DNA of 64,000 nucleotides from Kalaharituber pfeilii (lineage: Eukaryota > Ascomycota > Pezizomycetes > Pezizales > Pezizaceae), in assembly GCA_015179045.1 (NCBI GenBank), contig WHUZ01000015.1, positions 744,001-808,000 on the forward strand, given 5' to 3'. The position numbers and the translations under genes are program-made. The notes below the pieces were generated by a model. It was given only the letters and a program-made list of their open reading frames with translations, made no database searches and was not told the DNA's origin. Shown in pieces: positions 24,112 to 34,517 of this stretch (positions within the stretch are counted from its first letter, which is position 1; each line of letters begins with the position of its first letter).

Positions 24112-25888
24112 TTACTTCGACTTGATTACTTTCTTGACAACTCGCTCGACTGGTGTAAAGTTAGAAACATTAATTTATACAATCTGGCCGATAATGGAGA
24201 AGAAGGAATTCGCCTACCTCTGTCGTAATCATCCGTCGGCACCCTCGTCATCTCTACTCCAAAGTATTCCTGAATCGCATTCAACTCCGCCCAACTCCTC
24301 GAATCATGTACAAAACTAATACTAACACCCACGCGCCCAAACCTCCCCGTTCTTCCAATCCTGTGCAAGTAGGTCTGTGGATCCGGCTGGTTGTCGGCCG
24401 TGAGAGGGATATCATAGTTGACAACCATGGAAACAGTGGCAACGTCGATGCCGCGTGCAAGCACGTTGGTCGTGATGAGGACTTTGGCGCGGCCTGAGCG
24501 GAATTCATCGATGATTCTGTCGCGCTCGGGGCCCTCGAAGGCGCCATGCAGAGCAGCGACTTTGTGACCATCGGCTTCCATTCGGCGTTGAATTTCGACC
24601 GCCGTGTCGCGACGCTGCGTGGGGGACAGGGTTAGCAAGAGGGAACGGAGGGTGAAGGGAGTGTGGGGAGAGGGGGGTGGGGAAGAAGTACCTTGACGAA
24701 GATGATGGACGAGCCGATGGTCAGTAATTGATACAATTGGACTAAAACTTCGTACTTGTGTTGTTCGTCATTGCAGTCCATGTAAAGTTGCTTGATACCC
24801 TCAACTGTCAATTCTTCGTGCTTCAGCGAGATTTGGTTGGCATTGGGCGCAAATTTCTCAGCGAATTGCCGCACTTCATCGGGGAATGTGGCGGAGAAAA
24901 GAACAATCTGGGCGGTAGAAGGCATCTGACTGAGATATCGGATACCTGTCAGCTGCGAATTGTGATTGCTAGACCCACGAAAACTCACGTTTTAACACGA
25001 AAACAATGCGCCCCCAAACCTTGTTGATCCAACATGTTATCCGCCTCATCCAGTACGAACACTTTGATGTTCCTGGTAGATAGTCTCTTATTCTTGATGA
25101 AATCCATTACGGTTCCAGGTGTACCCACGACGATCTGAGCGTCGATATTTTGCCCTCGCGGCACAGCCTGCGGTATCGCAAATTGTGTTTTGGCATTCGT
25201 GAACTGGCCCATAGTCTGTATAACTTCCATGATCTGCCTGGCGAGCTCACGCGATGGGGCGAGACAGAGAGCCTGTACGGAGGGATCATTTAAGTCGACT
25301 CTGGTGAGCATAGTGAGGACGAAGGCGGCGGTTTTGCCGGTTCCGGATTGCGATTGGCCAATCATGTTTCGGGGAGGGTTTTCGAGAAGGAGGGGGAGGG
25401 CTTTTTCTTGGATCTTTGACGGTTTCTTGAAGTTCATAAGGTAGATTCCTTTGAGCAGTTCCTCAGACCTAGATGAAACACGAATGCCATGTATCAGTTA
25501 CTGAGCCGTCCCTTACAAACGGTGATGGGCCGGCTGCTCACAATCCTAGCTCCTCAAAGCGTTTCACTGAATACAAAGGGTTGTTTGGATCGCCCTGCAA
25601 GTCCGCGAGCTTGACGGCAACATCGTAAGTATTATTTACAAGGTTGTCCTCATCTTCCGATTCCTCAGTAGCGGCGGCCGGTTTGCTTGGTGGGGCCGCA
25701 TCGTCCGTCGACGCAGCGGCCTTCTCGGCCTTGCCAATCTTGTCGGCCTCGCCAATCTTGTCGGCCTTGCCAATCTTGTCGCCCTTGCCAATCTTGTCGG
25801 CCTTGTGAGCCTCGTCGACCTTGTTGGGCTTTGATGGCGAACTGATCCTTCTCTCTAGCGACGACGGGACGGTAGCCTTGCCGGCCAT
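24112..25888 (-). CDS. dbp5: DEAD-box RNA helicase Dbp5 (mRNA export)
   Basis: Model on the complement: exons 25888-25542, 25468-24989, 24929-24692, 24614-24218 and 24149-24112, 499 aa. The start ATG lies in GCCGCCATGG. After a charged N-terminus with a repeated KADKIG unit come the helicase motifs in order: Q motif ([13 protein letters not shown]), Walker A (SQSGTGKT), [25 protein letters not shown], then domain 2 with [22 protein letters not shown] and [11 protein letters not shown], ending KKVIKSK. The order, length and GLG-RVKT-LFSATF segment match Dbp5/DDX19, which removes export factors from mRNA at the cytoplasmic side of the nuclear pore. The intron at 24930-24988 was assigned to the acceptor at TATCTCAG because only this gives the family spacing [19 protein letters not shown]. 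Confidence 0.93.
25727..25812 (-). repeat. 18-bp coding repeat in the Dbp5 N-terminus
   Basis: About five imperfect copies of a CCAATCTTGTCGGCCTTG unit. On the minus strand they encode KADKIG-type hexapeptides ([18 protein letters not shown]). The helicase core is outside the repeat. Confidence 0.85.
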
Positions 25889-26046
25889 GGCGGCGGTGGT
25901 GATCGCGGTGTTAAGGGGGATTGAGGTGAATGTAGAGGGATGTATGTATGCAAAAGCAGTAGACGCTGAAGTCAAAATCTAGATTTCTCGAGACGCGGGG
26001 GACGCGGTATCAAGTGAAGGGAGTGCAAGACTCGCGCTGTGCTGTC

Positions 26047-26095
26047 GGGGGAGGGGGAGGGGGAGGGGGAGGGGGAGAGGGAGAGGGAGGGGGGA
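26047..26095. repeat. G-rich hexamer repeat upstream of dbp5
   Basis: Near-perfect GGGGGA repeats grading into GGGAGA on the plus strand, about 160 bp upstream of the dbp5 start codon. The run has many G-tracts of four or more and fits the pattern of a G-quadruplex-forming sequence; whether it acts in the promoter is inference. Confidence 0.8.
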
Positions 26096-26540
26096 AGTGG
26101 CGGTATAGGTACAGCGGGGGGGAGGGCTTGAACAGAAGAGCAGCAGGGGCCTCCGTGCAAGGAGACACGTGAGCAGGATGCTACCAACGAGATGATGGGA
26201 AAGACGGTATAGCGGTTTGGCGGTCTTCTGGTGAGATATGAATATACATACGCTGGCGGAGGCGGGCGGGTGGGCTGCTGCTGCCCGCGCTAGGCTGCCC
26301 CGTGCTAGCGCGTTGGGGCGCGGGTGGCGTGCGGCGCGGCTGCGGACGCGGTGCCCAGGGCTGCGACGGGCGGCCGTAGACTCAGGCACGCGCAGCCAGC
26401 ACCCATTGTCTCGCCCCATGCCAAGAACCTCCAGCCACTTGGGGCTCTGCACTTGATACACAGGGCCTTGTCGGGCCAAACCCGTCGGAGAGACCACGGT
26501 GTACTGAGTGCGGGACTGATCAGTCCTCCTTGTCATTAAT

Positions 26541-26898
26541 AGAGACCTTCCGCAACGCCGTCTAGACGGCCGAAAACGCCACTTGACCAGGGTGCGGTCT
26601 AGACGGCCCAAAAGACCTTCCGCAAAATTTTAAACTGACGCTAAGAAATTGGCTCGGCAGGGCGGTTTGTGATGCCTCCAGCAATCTCTCATTTGTCAAA
26701 GCTTCTTGTGTATTTCTTGAAGAACTCATGGTATCACGGTAAAGTAGAGACTTTCAGCTATCAATAGATATCTTCAACAATAAAATCCGAGTGTTCGTTG
26801 AAGTGCTATAGTGGTTCAAAGTTCTAGACGTAAAAACGGGGGGTTCCCGTCTACTCTAGACGGGCAGCGCCGTCTAGACGGCGTTGCGGAAGGTCTCT
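26541..26898. mobile_element. 358-bp MITE-like element with perfect 30-bp inverted repeats
   Basis: Termini at 26541-26570 and 26869-26898 are exact inverted repeats starting AGAGACCTTCCGCAACGCCG. Each repeat ends in the self-complementary 12-mer CCGTCTAGACGG. Part of this motif recurs inside the element (around 26591-26605 and 26854-26862), as does GACCTTCCGCAA at 26613. No coding frame is present. The flanks read AAT on the left and ATT on the right, so a direct target duplication is not evident. Likely a non-autonomous DNA element whose transposase lies elsewhere. Confidence 0.75.
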
Positions 26899-27223
26899 AT
26901 TCGAGCGTGCTTCATGGCCAGTAAAGATTGCATTCTGTCTAACATGAGGCGCATCACCCCCCCCCAATATCACGGGCCTCACGTGGCATCTTTGCGCTGC
27001 TAGGGCTATATTTAGCAGCAATGGCCGGAGAGTACAAGTGTACTGGTAGCAGTTCCGTGTCATTACGACATTCGACATTCGACATTGATTTGCCAGGGAC
27101 CAGCGTGCCGTGCAGATTTTCCCCAGAGCTCTTGCATATGAACACCTTACTCAATACTCTATGAGAAATTTGTCCCCAAGCAGGTTCTGACGCCCGCACG
27201 ACAACCAATACCGCCACCCACCC
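26899..27223. other. Intergenic, upstream of the USE1-type gene
   Basis: 325 bp with a run of nine C at about 26957-26965 and ATTCGACATTCGACATTG just before 27087. No gene seen; it probably holds the USE1 promoter. Confidence 0.4.
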
Positions 27224-28233
27224 ATGGCCAGAATAATACCATCGCCCCCGCCGCTGCCGCCGGACGTGATCTCAGTCAACCTGACGAGGCTGCTTTCGAG
27301 GCTGGACAAGAAGTTGCCGCCGATTGGCACAGATCGGGCGAGTACGCCACGGGAAGCGGTACCGAATGAAGTGGAGAGGAAGAAGATTGCTGCTGTATGT
27401 CGCCCTTGTCCTGAGAGGTTTGATGTTTGATGGGTTGAGCGCAATTGACATGATCGGGACGCCTATTAGAATTTGGAGCATGCACGGCAACTACTGCTCC
27501 ATTTAGAGACGGAGTATGCGACGATAAAGAATAGTGCTCAGCGGAAAAGGGTGCAGGAGGACTTGGGACAGAGGAAGGCGAAGATTAGGAGGTTGAATGA
27601 GAGGCTTCATATTGCGGAGCAGCTGGAGGCGATGCATGAGGAGGAGGAAGATGAGGCGCTGAAGTTTGCGGCGGAAACGAAGGCCATTACAACTACGGGA
27701 TCAAACAGCTCAGGTTTGTCTGATTGGGACTTACGATACTCGAGTTCAATAACTTGCTGACCATGTGGATGGATGAAATAGAGCCGACATCGAACGTCCG
27801 CAATCGCTTCACCCAACCTCCCGAACCTACTGCCACCTCTACCGCTACAACTCTCAACGGTACTGCCGCCACCGCCACCGGAAAACTCTCCTCCCCGAAA
27901 CCCGCAAACCCCCAAGAGCTCGAAAAACAGCTCGCCTTCCATACCCGCGAACAAGAGCAGATCACTGAAGAACTCCTGCAAATGTCCCGCATGCTCAAAG
28001 AGTCCTCGTTGCAATTCGGCAAGCATCTCGAGGACGAGAAGCCGTATCTCGACATGGCGTCGCAGGGGCTAGATAAGAATGTCGCGGGCATGGAGGCGAT
28101 GGGTGGTAGGATGGATAGGTTGAGGAACGATGGAAAGGTGGGGTGGTATAGGTCGCTAATTAATATGGCGATTATTATCCTGTTGGGGATTGTGGGGCTG
28201 GTGATTTTGATGTTGCCGAAGTTGAGGAGGTGA
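27224..28233 (+). CDS. use1: USE1-type SNARE (Golgi-to-ER transport)
   Basis: Model: exons 27224-27394, 27470-27713 and 27782-28233, 288 aa. The N-terminus DVISVNLTRLLSRLDKKL and the joined NLEHARQLLLHLETEY stretch fit the Use1 family. A coiled-coil region (VQEDLGQRKAKIRRLNERL) and a Thr/Ala-rich spacer lead to the SNARE region around residues 200-260 (REQEQITEELLQMSRMLKES, LDKNVAGMEAMGGRMDRLR). A single C-terminal membrane anchor (SLINMAIIILLGIVGLVILML) ends in PKLRR. Use1 works with Sec20, Ufe1 and Sec22 in retrograde fusion at the ER. The introns (75 and 68 nt) have GTATGT/CTATTAG and GTTTGT/AAATAG ends. Confidence 0.87.
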
Positions 28234-28693
28234 AGGAGGGCGCTGCGATAATTGAGAGGGATAGACAGTGATGAGAGGTGGGGGCTATGGGTAGATGTTC
28301 GTGCTGGGTTTGCCTTCGGAGCTTTCGAAACTTTCAGATTGACGATTACAGTGGGTCATAGGGAGGGGGTTTACTTGTGTGTGTTTGTGTGTGTGTTTGA
28401 TTATGTTCTTTGGTTTGCTGGAGTTCATCGGAGTCTGTATATACTTGCCCACTTTAATTTCACAGGGATTCGAAATCACGTGGGGAAGGCCGGCCCTAGC
28501 CACCATTGCGGCTCAAAAGCAAGCTTTGCCCCTTCCCGACGCAAGACTGGCTCGTGCGCAACCGTATAGTAGTATCCAACGTCTACATCTACGCCTACGC
28601 TCACAATACACCTTCATCTGTCCAGCCAATTCCAGCCTGACCACCCCACACACTCCCGTCCGAAGGAAGGCGAAGGGGAGAGCAATACACAGA

Positions 28694-29829
28694 ATGGCGA
28701 TATCACCAACCGCAACCGTCGGCTGCCTCCATCGCGCCGACGGCTCCGCTTCCCTGAACCACTACTCAACAAAGGTGCTTGCTTCGGTGAATGGGCCGAT
28801 GGAAATCAGGGCCCGGGATGAGCATTATAGTAAGGCGGTGGTGGACATTGTGGTCAGGCCGTCGATCGGGGTCGCTAGTACGTCCCTGTAGTGTCTCTTG
28901 TGCAGTTCAATTCAGCTTTGCAAAGTGGTGATGCTGTGGGATCAGTAAGGAGGGAGGAAGCGGTGACAGAGCGAATTGATAGGAAGGAGAAGGATGGAGA
29001 GGAAGCTAACTGACCGAGCAATCCCACAGCTTACCGCGAGAAATACCTCGAATCCCGCCTCAGCGGGGTGCTTGAGCCTATAATATTCGCGACAATGGCG
29101 CCTAGGACGCTCATACAAATCGTTGTCCAAATCGTACAGGTGGGGAATTTAGGGGTACAGGCTGTGGCGGCCACGACGGCGCATGAGGTTTGTTTAATCT
29201 CCGGTCACTACAAGCTCGACTCCCCGGTTTTCTAAAACTCTGACAATTAATGGGGAGGAGAATAGTACACTCCCCTGCTCATTCTTCCCCACATCATCAC
29301 CGCTTCCCTGCTTGCCCTCCTTGATGCAGGTGTCCCCCTAACCGCAACCCTGGACACCGTCCTTGTTACCGTGAACTCAACCGCCCTCTTTACCTCCGGC
29401 GATGAGGACGTCATGACCGATGATACCGAACCCGAGGTCCACATCAACCCGTACTCAACTCCGCATCTGCTCCACACTGCAAAATCAACACATGTCATTG
29501 CGTACTCTACCGCGGTGTCTCGAGCCCCTGATTGGGAGGGCCGAGAAGCACCCTATAGGGGCGAAGGTGATGGTATGGATGAGCCCGAGCAGGGAGATAT
29601 AGTGCTAGTGGAGAGCGAGGGTGACTTTACATGGGAGGAGTGGCAGAAGGTGGAGGATAATGCACGGCGGGAGTGTATGGGGGCAAACCACGACAGCAGC
29701 CAGATTGGGAAGAGGATAGGAAGGAATGAGGAATCTGAATTGAGATGGTGGGGGAAGGGAATGATGGGAAAGCTGGTGAGGGAAACTGTGAGGCAGAAGG
29801 TTGGGAGGGACCTTAGATGGAGGAAATAG
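28694..29829 (+). CDS. rrp46: Exosome subunit Rrp46 (RNase PH-like)
   Basis: Model: exons 28694-28877, 29030-29187 and 29266-29829, 301 aa. The start MAISPTATVGCLHRADGSAS is typical of Rrp46, followed by VLASVNGPMEIRARDE, VVVDIVVRPSIGVATYREKY, TLIQIVVQIVQ and LPHIITASLLALLDAGVPL. The RNase PH-like fold occupies about residues 1-200. Rrp46 is part of the six-subunit ring of the RNA exosome and is catalytically inactive in fungi (known of the family). About 100 residues follow the fold here: an acidic stretch around VLVESEGDFTWEEW and a basic end (RQKVGRDLRWRK). The 152-nt first intron is long for this window; GCTAAC followed by CCACAG supports it. It lies 460 bp downstream of use1 on the same strand. 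Confidence 0.87.
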
Positions 29830-30155
29830 ATTTGGCGAATTGTGGCAGATTGTAGTATGAGATCCTTCGATAATGATAATACCAATTACAAGGGTGGGGC
29901 TTAAGCATAGGAACCTCTTCCCCGCTAAGCGTACTACGCCTTGGTTACATCCTGGTTACACCCACTGCACCAATGAATATCCAAATTCAAATACGATTAG
30001 TTGAACTTCAATTGAAAGATATTAGGGTAGTGACAGCGGACAATAGTCCCGTCAAAATCAATAAACAAACACTGAATAGACGACAGGCCATCATAATAAA
30101 AAGATCTGCTAAACTAGGGCAAAAACTGCCCATCCAAGTCCATACCTTGTACATG

Positions 30156-30187
<32 letters not shown>

Positions 30188-30229
30188 CGTCGTTATGAAT
30201 ACGTCTCAGGGCGCCGCAGCTTGCACCCT

Positions 30230-30921
30230 CTACTCCTCAATCCCCATCACCTTCTTCAGCTCTGAAACCTCCACATGATCCGCTGTTGTCTTCATCCTAT
30301 GACACCACACGCACTCACCCCCAACGAACAAAAACTCTCCACCCACCTGCTGAATATCCCCCCCTTTGAACGCACCTCCCCACGTGAGCCCCTGCACCAC
30401 GCTCTTCTTAATCAACCCAAGCATCCCCGCGTCTTTGAGATATTCAGGCTTCTTTCCTGGCGCCAGTGTCCGTGCCAGGCCGAGCGTGGCGTGGAGCTTC
30501 TGTGTCGGCTCCGCGAAGATCGGGTACGGACAGTGCGTTTCGGTGGCGTAATTGGGAATGAGTGTGTGTGAGCCGCAGCCGATGATAATGATTTTTTTTT
30601 TATCGTTCGCAGGAATTGTTTGGGAGAGGGCGGTGACGTAACTAGTAGTAAACATCAGTACGCATTTAAGTTCATGTGCAGTATGATTATCTGAAGCTAT
30701 GGATTTACATACGCTTGGCAGGCGCTACAGTAGAAATGTCTGATGAAAATGATCATGGTCAGAACATCACCTTCTCCCGGACTTTCATACAAAGACTTGA
30801 ACGGCGCTTGGTTCCCCTGAGCGTCAAAGATTGGTATATCTCCCGCCGTCTTGAGAGCCTCTGGCGACGGATGGTCTTCGCTCGGTGGAGCAGTCGACGT
30901 GACTTGCGAGGGACCGGCCAT
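30230..30921 (-). CDS. Peroxiredoxin-like (AhpC/TSA, AAED1/PRXL2-type) protein
   Basis: Model on the complement: exons 30921-30713 and 30641-30230, 206 aa. A thioredoxin-like fold is indicated by PIFDAQGNQAPFKSLY, TMIIFIRHFYCSACQAYV with a CxxC pair at the active-site position, KIIIIGCGSH, CPYPIFAEPTQKLHATLG, and the C-terminal QVGGEFLFVGGECVWCHRM with another CxxC. This matches the AhpC/TSA antioxidant family common in fungi as stand-alone cytosolic proteins; their reductant and substrate are poorly known. The 71-nt intron begins GTATGT and falls directly after the CxxC-encoding codons. The gene converges with rrp46, 400 bp away. Confidence 0.85.
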
Positions 30922-31000
30922 GTTGAGCTGTATGAATGTGGAGGAGATATGGGTCGTATGCTTTGATCGTCTGATAGATTGGGGTAGAGTAAGCTTCGAA

Positions 31001-31076
31001 ATAGCTTCGAAGGATCGCAATAGCTTCGAAGGATCGCAATAGCTTTAAAAGATCGCAATAGCTTCGAAGGATGGCA
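31001..31076. repeat. 19-bp tandem repeat
   Basis: Four units of ATAGCTTCGAAGGATCGCA (31001, 31020, 31039, 31058); the third has TTTAAAA in place of TTCGAAG and the last ends GGCA. It lies 80 bp upstream of the peroxiredoxin-like start codon, so it may fall in the promoter or leader. Confidence 0.9.
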
Positions 31077-31529
31077 GCAGTGACGACTATCAGTTCTGTC
31101 AGAACCCAGTTATGAAACACCTTGGAGCTTGGCGCTGCTTTGGGGTAGCTTATCCGAAAGGCAGCGTAACCAGTGGCAGGACCATTTTTTGGCCAATGTG
31201 CGACAAGGCTGAAGATCTTGGCAACAACCCAAGTTCCGACAGCTGAACGAAGTGACTTCGTCCAGAGATGAATTACGTTCACGAACTTGAGTCAGTTTGA
31301 AATGTATTGAGAAGGATTTATGATACAGTCATAGCAAGTTCCAATTTCGCATATATTCCAGCAAACCCTCATATCCAACCCGTTTCCAACGCCTTTTCCC
31401 ACCGCCATATGTAAACAGCACTTTCTTTGAGCAAAAGAAATAAGAGAATAGGAAAGTAAGAACTTTTGGCATAGGCAAAGAAACCGAACCGCTTTGAAGC
31501 ATGGAGAAAAACAAAAAGATGGTGCTTGG

Positions 31530-31574
<45 letters not shown>

Positions 31575-31726
31575 AACGAAAAGCCTGATGCCCTTAGAAA
31601 ACTGGATGCCAAAGTCCCACAGCAATACAAAAAAAACCAGAACGCCACTCTTACACGCTTATGAGATGAATGCTTCCACGAGCCAATATAAGATACCGAT
31701 ATGAATATTCCAGCACACAACAATAT
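31077..31726. other. Intergenic with 40-nt poly(A)
   Basis: The interval between the peroxiredoxin-like start and the RasGEF 3' end. An A run of about 40 nt spans 31531-31571. No gene seen. Confidence 0.45.
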
Positions 31727-34517
31727 TCATTGATATACAGCAAAAGCATGTGCCTCTATAATCCTCTGTTCCACAAAATCTGAGATCCAGTCCAATCTCC
31801 CAGGTTCGTTTATGGATGATATCCTCTTCGACTCAAAATATGTAGATGTTGGAGGAGTGATTGGTGGAGTCGGTGGTAATCTTCCAGTTCTTGACATTCG
31901 TACTTGTGCTCCTCCTGTTGGTGTCGGCTGTTCGGGTTCTATAACTTCAGATATCTGTTTAATAGAGTGTCGATTATTCTCTGCAGTAGAGGGCACAGAG
32001 TCGAAAATTTCTGAAGTGATGAAATCACTATTAGGCTTATCCCCAATAGAGGTCTTGCAGAATGCAGACCGCCCTGGTACATATAAACTGAACACCCAGG
32101 CTTGTCTGCTAAGTCTTTCAAAATTATGTGCTCTCCAAGCCTTTTGTCGTGCAAGGCTTATTTGATGAAAAAAAGACCCATGTTTTACAATGTCAATCAG
32201 AGGAGGGGGTTCGTTTGGTTTGGCCGTGACACTAGACGGACTGAAGCCTTCGGGATAATGTGTGTAACCACATTTATCAAGGTTCAGATCCATATGCCTC
32301 TTTTTGTTTCCGGAATCTAAGTAGTAAAATGTTTCTGCCTCGATTTGATGAACTTGCCGAAGGAACTTCCCAAGAGATGGCACAACGGGTAGACTAGCTG
32401 AAGACAATGCTTCGACATACCCATCATCCGTTTGGAGCCTTTTGAGGTCCTCGAGTATTGCTTTTTTCCCGGTAGAAACGCGCTAGATTATTTGTCAATG
32501 GCGTTGATTGAATTGTAACAAGGTTTTACTCATCCACTCACCTCCCATAGTTCTGGTACTCCAGTCACAAGTTCAGATGTAAGTGTATCAAGGATTGTGA
32601 TTGAGGTCTGAAAATTGCCGAAACGACAAAGAAACTTTCAGGGGAAAAAAGTTAGTATAAACATCCAGGATATGAATGTAAGTCATGACGAACTTGCGCA
32701 AGCTCAATGAACTTTTCTATATAGGTAATAGCGACATTGCTTGTCTGGACCGACAAAATTTCATATGCAACCCAATCTCTGAGCATATCTGCTCTACGGA
32801 GAACTCGCTCCACTTTTTTAATCAACGGGTAATCTTCAGGTAAGAGAATCTTTCCATTTACTTGTTTAAACCAAGCCCTTAATGTTCTATTCTCTGATGC
32901 ATCTCGGAAAAGAATCAAGTCCTAAAAGATTATTGTAAGCTTCGTGCAAAAAACAGCTGAAAGGCAAAGACAAGTTAATCCTACCAGAGCAGAAAAGTAC
33001 TTTGCTAATTCCTCTGTCTCAATATCCATGACATAAAACTGGGATGCGCTCGCAGGCCTTTTCCGTCCTCTTTTAACTGCCTCATCAATAAGCATATCAA
33101 GGTCAAAAAGCTCTCTTGCTTGCCAGTACTCATGATATGTTTCGAGCTTGCGCGTAAGTTTGCTACAAGTTGACTGTAGCTCCTGGCTCCAAGGTTTGTA
33201 ACCATCCTGGTTTACTGCTTCTACAAAGCTGAAAAGCTTTGGTGAGATACCATCACCCTCAAGAAGATCGTCTGGCTGAATGCGCAACCAGCGGGTAATG
33301 ACTTCAATAACCCTAAAATCATCCATGATATTAATGCTAAATAATCGCATCAAACGTCGAGATTAAAAAAAGTTGCCTACCGTCTTTGGTTCGTTGGCGT
33401 ATAAGATCGGTCGTACTGCTGGATAAGCAAGTTCAGGATTGATAAAGGAGGCCAAAAATTGCCGCATATGCGAAGAAATCTGTCAGTAAATGTTGGATCT
33501 AATACTATTGTTAATAGTGGTCACATGAAAGTTACATCAAAGATGAACCGTTGAATACGAACCAGACATCTCACTTAGAGGAGCGCACAATTCAAGAAGC
33601 AGGCCATCCAGAGTACCAGCTATAACAGTAGGTTTACCCAACACCGCCTCCAGGACAAGACAGTCGTGACCGGTTGCCGTTTTGATATGAAGAACATCAC
33701 AGTCATGGAAACACCTTGGTTCTCTGCACCAGCGCGTGCAATATGTGTGGCAGAAGTTTTGTGCTGTTTGAGGTCTCAATATACCCGATTCTTTGATTGA
33801 ACGTCTCTCCAACTCAAATTCCGAATCCCTAGCCTTTGACCATCTGAGATTAAACATTGACTTTTTTGAACGATCTGCTTGTCGATCACCCTCCTCACTC
33901 GTGTTGTCATCAAACTCGCTAAGATCTTGTTGTGAGTGATTGATAAAGCTTGCTTTCCAGAAACTCCGAATGCTTCGAGACGTCTTGACTTTTTGTACGC
34001 TCAATTGGGAAACCGAGGCTGGATAGTCGGTAATTTGGGGTGCTCGAATCGGAAAAGGAATCACATTTTCACTTGCTAAGAGTGCATTGACGGCGGTTCC
34101 TTCTTCAATACTGGGAACTGAAGTTACCTTCGCAAGACGATAGACTGGAGCAACGATTGCATTGGGCACTCCTGAGGACGGAAATTGGTGAACCTTGGTA
34201 ACTCCAGATGGCTAGCGAGGGTACTTACGATATGACCGCACAAATTCCCCTTGAGGCCGATGGGTCTCGACTTTTTCCAATCCTAACTTATTCCTGGACT
34301 CTTCCATAGAGTATCCAAGCGTGGGAGTTCCGCTTTTTACTCGGGATAAAGGCCTAGAAGTCTGACTACAGCTAGAGAACTTCCGATGGAGAACTCTCTC
34401 AGAAGAGTGGCCCACCCATTCAGCGCCATTCATCTTTGATGCCGCTGGAGGAGAGTGCGGGGGACTATCTGGATTGTTTCTGATGTTGGGAAAGTAAGAC
34501 TGGGATTTTGTGCGCAT
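31727..34517 (-). CDS. Ras-family guanine nucleotide exchange factor (REM + RasGEF)
   Basis: Model on the complement: exons 34517-34229, 34171-33563, 33498-33381, 33312-32985, 32921-32694, 32634-32542 and 32482-31727, 806 aa. Residues 1 to about 260 are a polar N-terminus. The REM (RasGEF_N) domain follows: TVIAGTLDGLLLELCAPLSEMSDPTF, DRFLRICGNFWPP, YTPTNQRRVIEVITRWLRIQ. The catalytic Cdc25-homology region has YFSALDLILFRDASE, RVLRRADMLRDWVAYEILS, YIEKFIELAQFLCRFGNFQT, TGVPELWERVSTGKK and SSASLPVVPSLGKFLRQVHQIE. A Ser/Pro-rich tail ends the protein. Such GEFs load GTP on Ras or Rap/Rsr1-type GTPases at membranes; which one cannot be decided here. All six introns (57-68 nt) restore the frame. 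The ATG at 34517 is provisional; more 5' exons could exist at 34.6-35.3 kb. Confidence 0.85.

Noticed and set aside
26047..26095. CRISPR-like or telomeric repeat
   Set aside because: Units are simple GGGGGA without spacers and not TTAGGG; it is a microsatellite.
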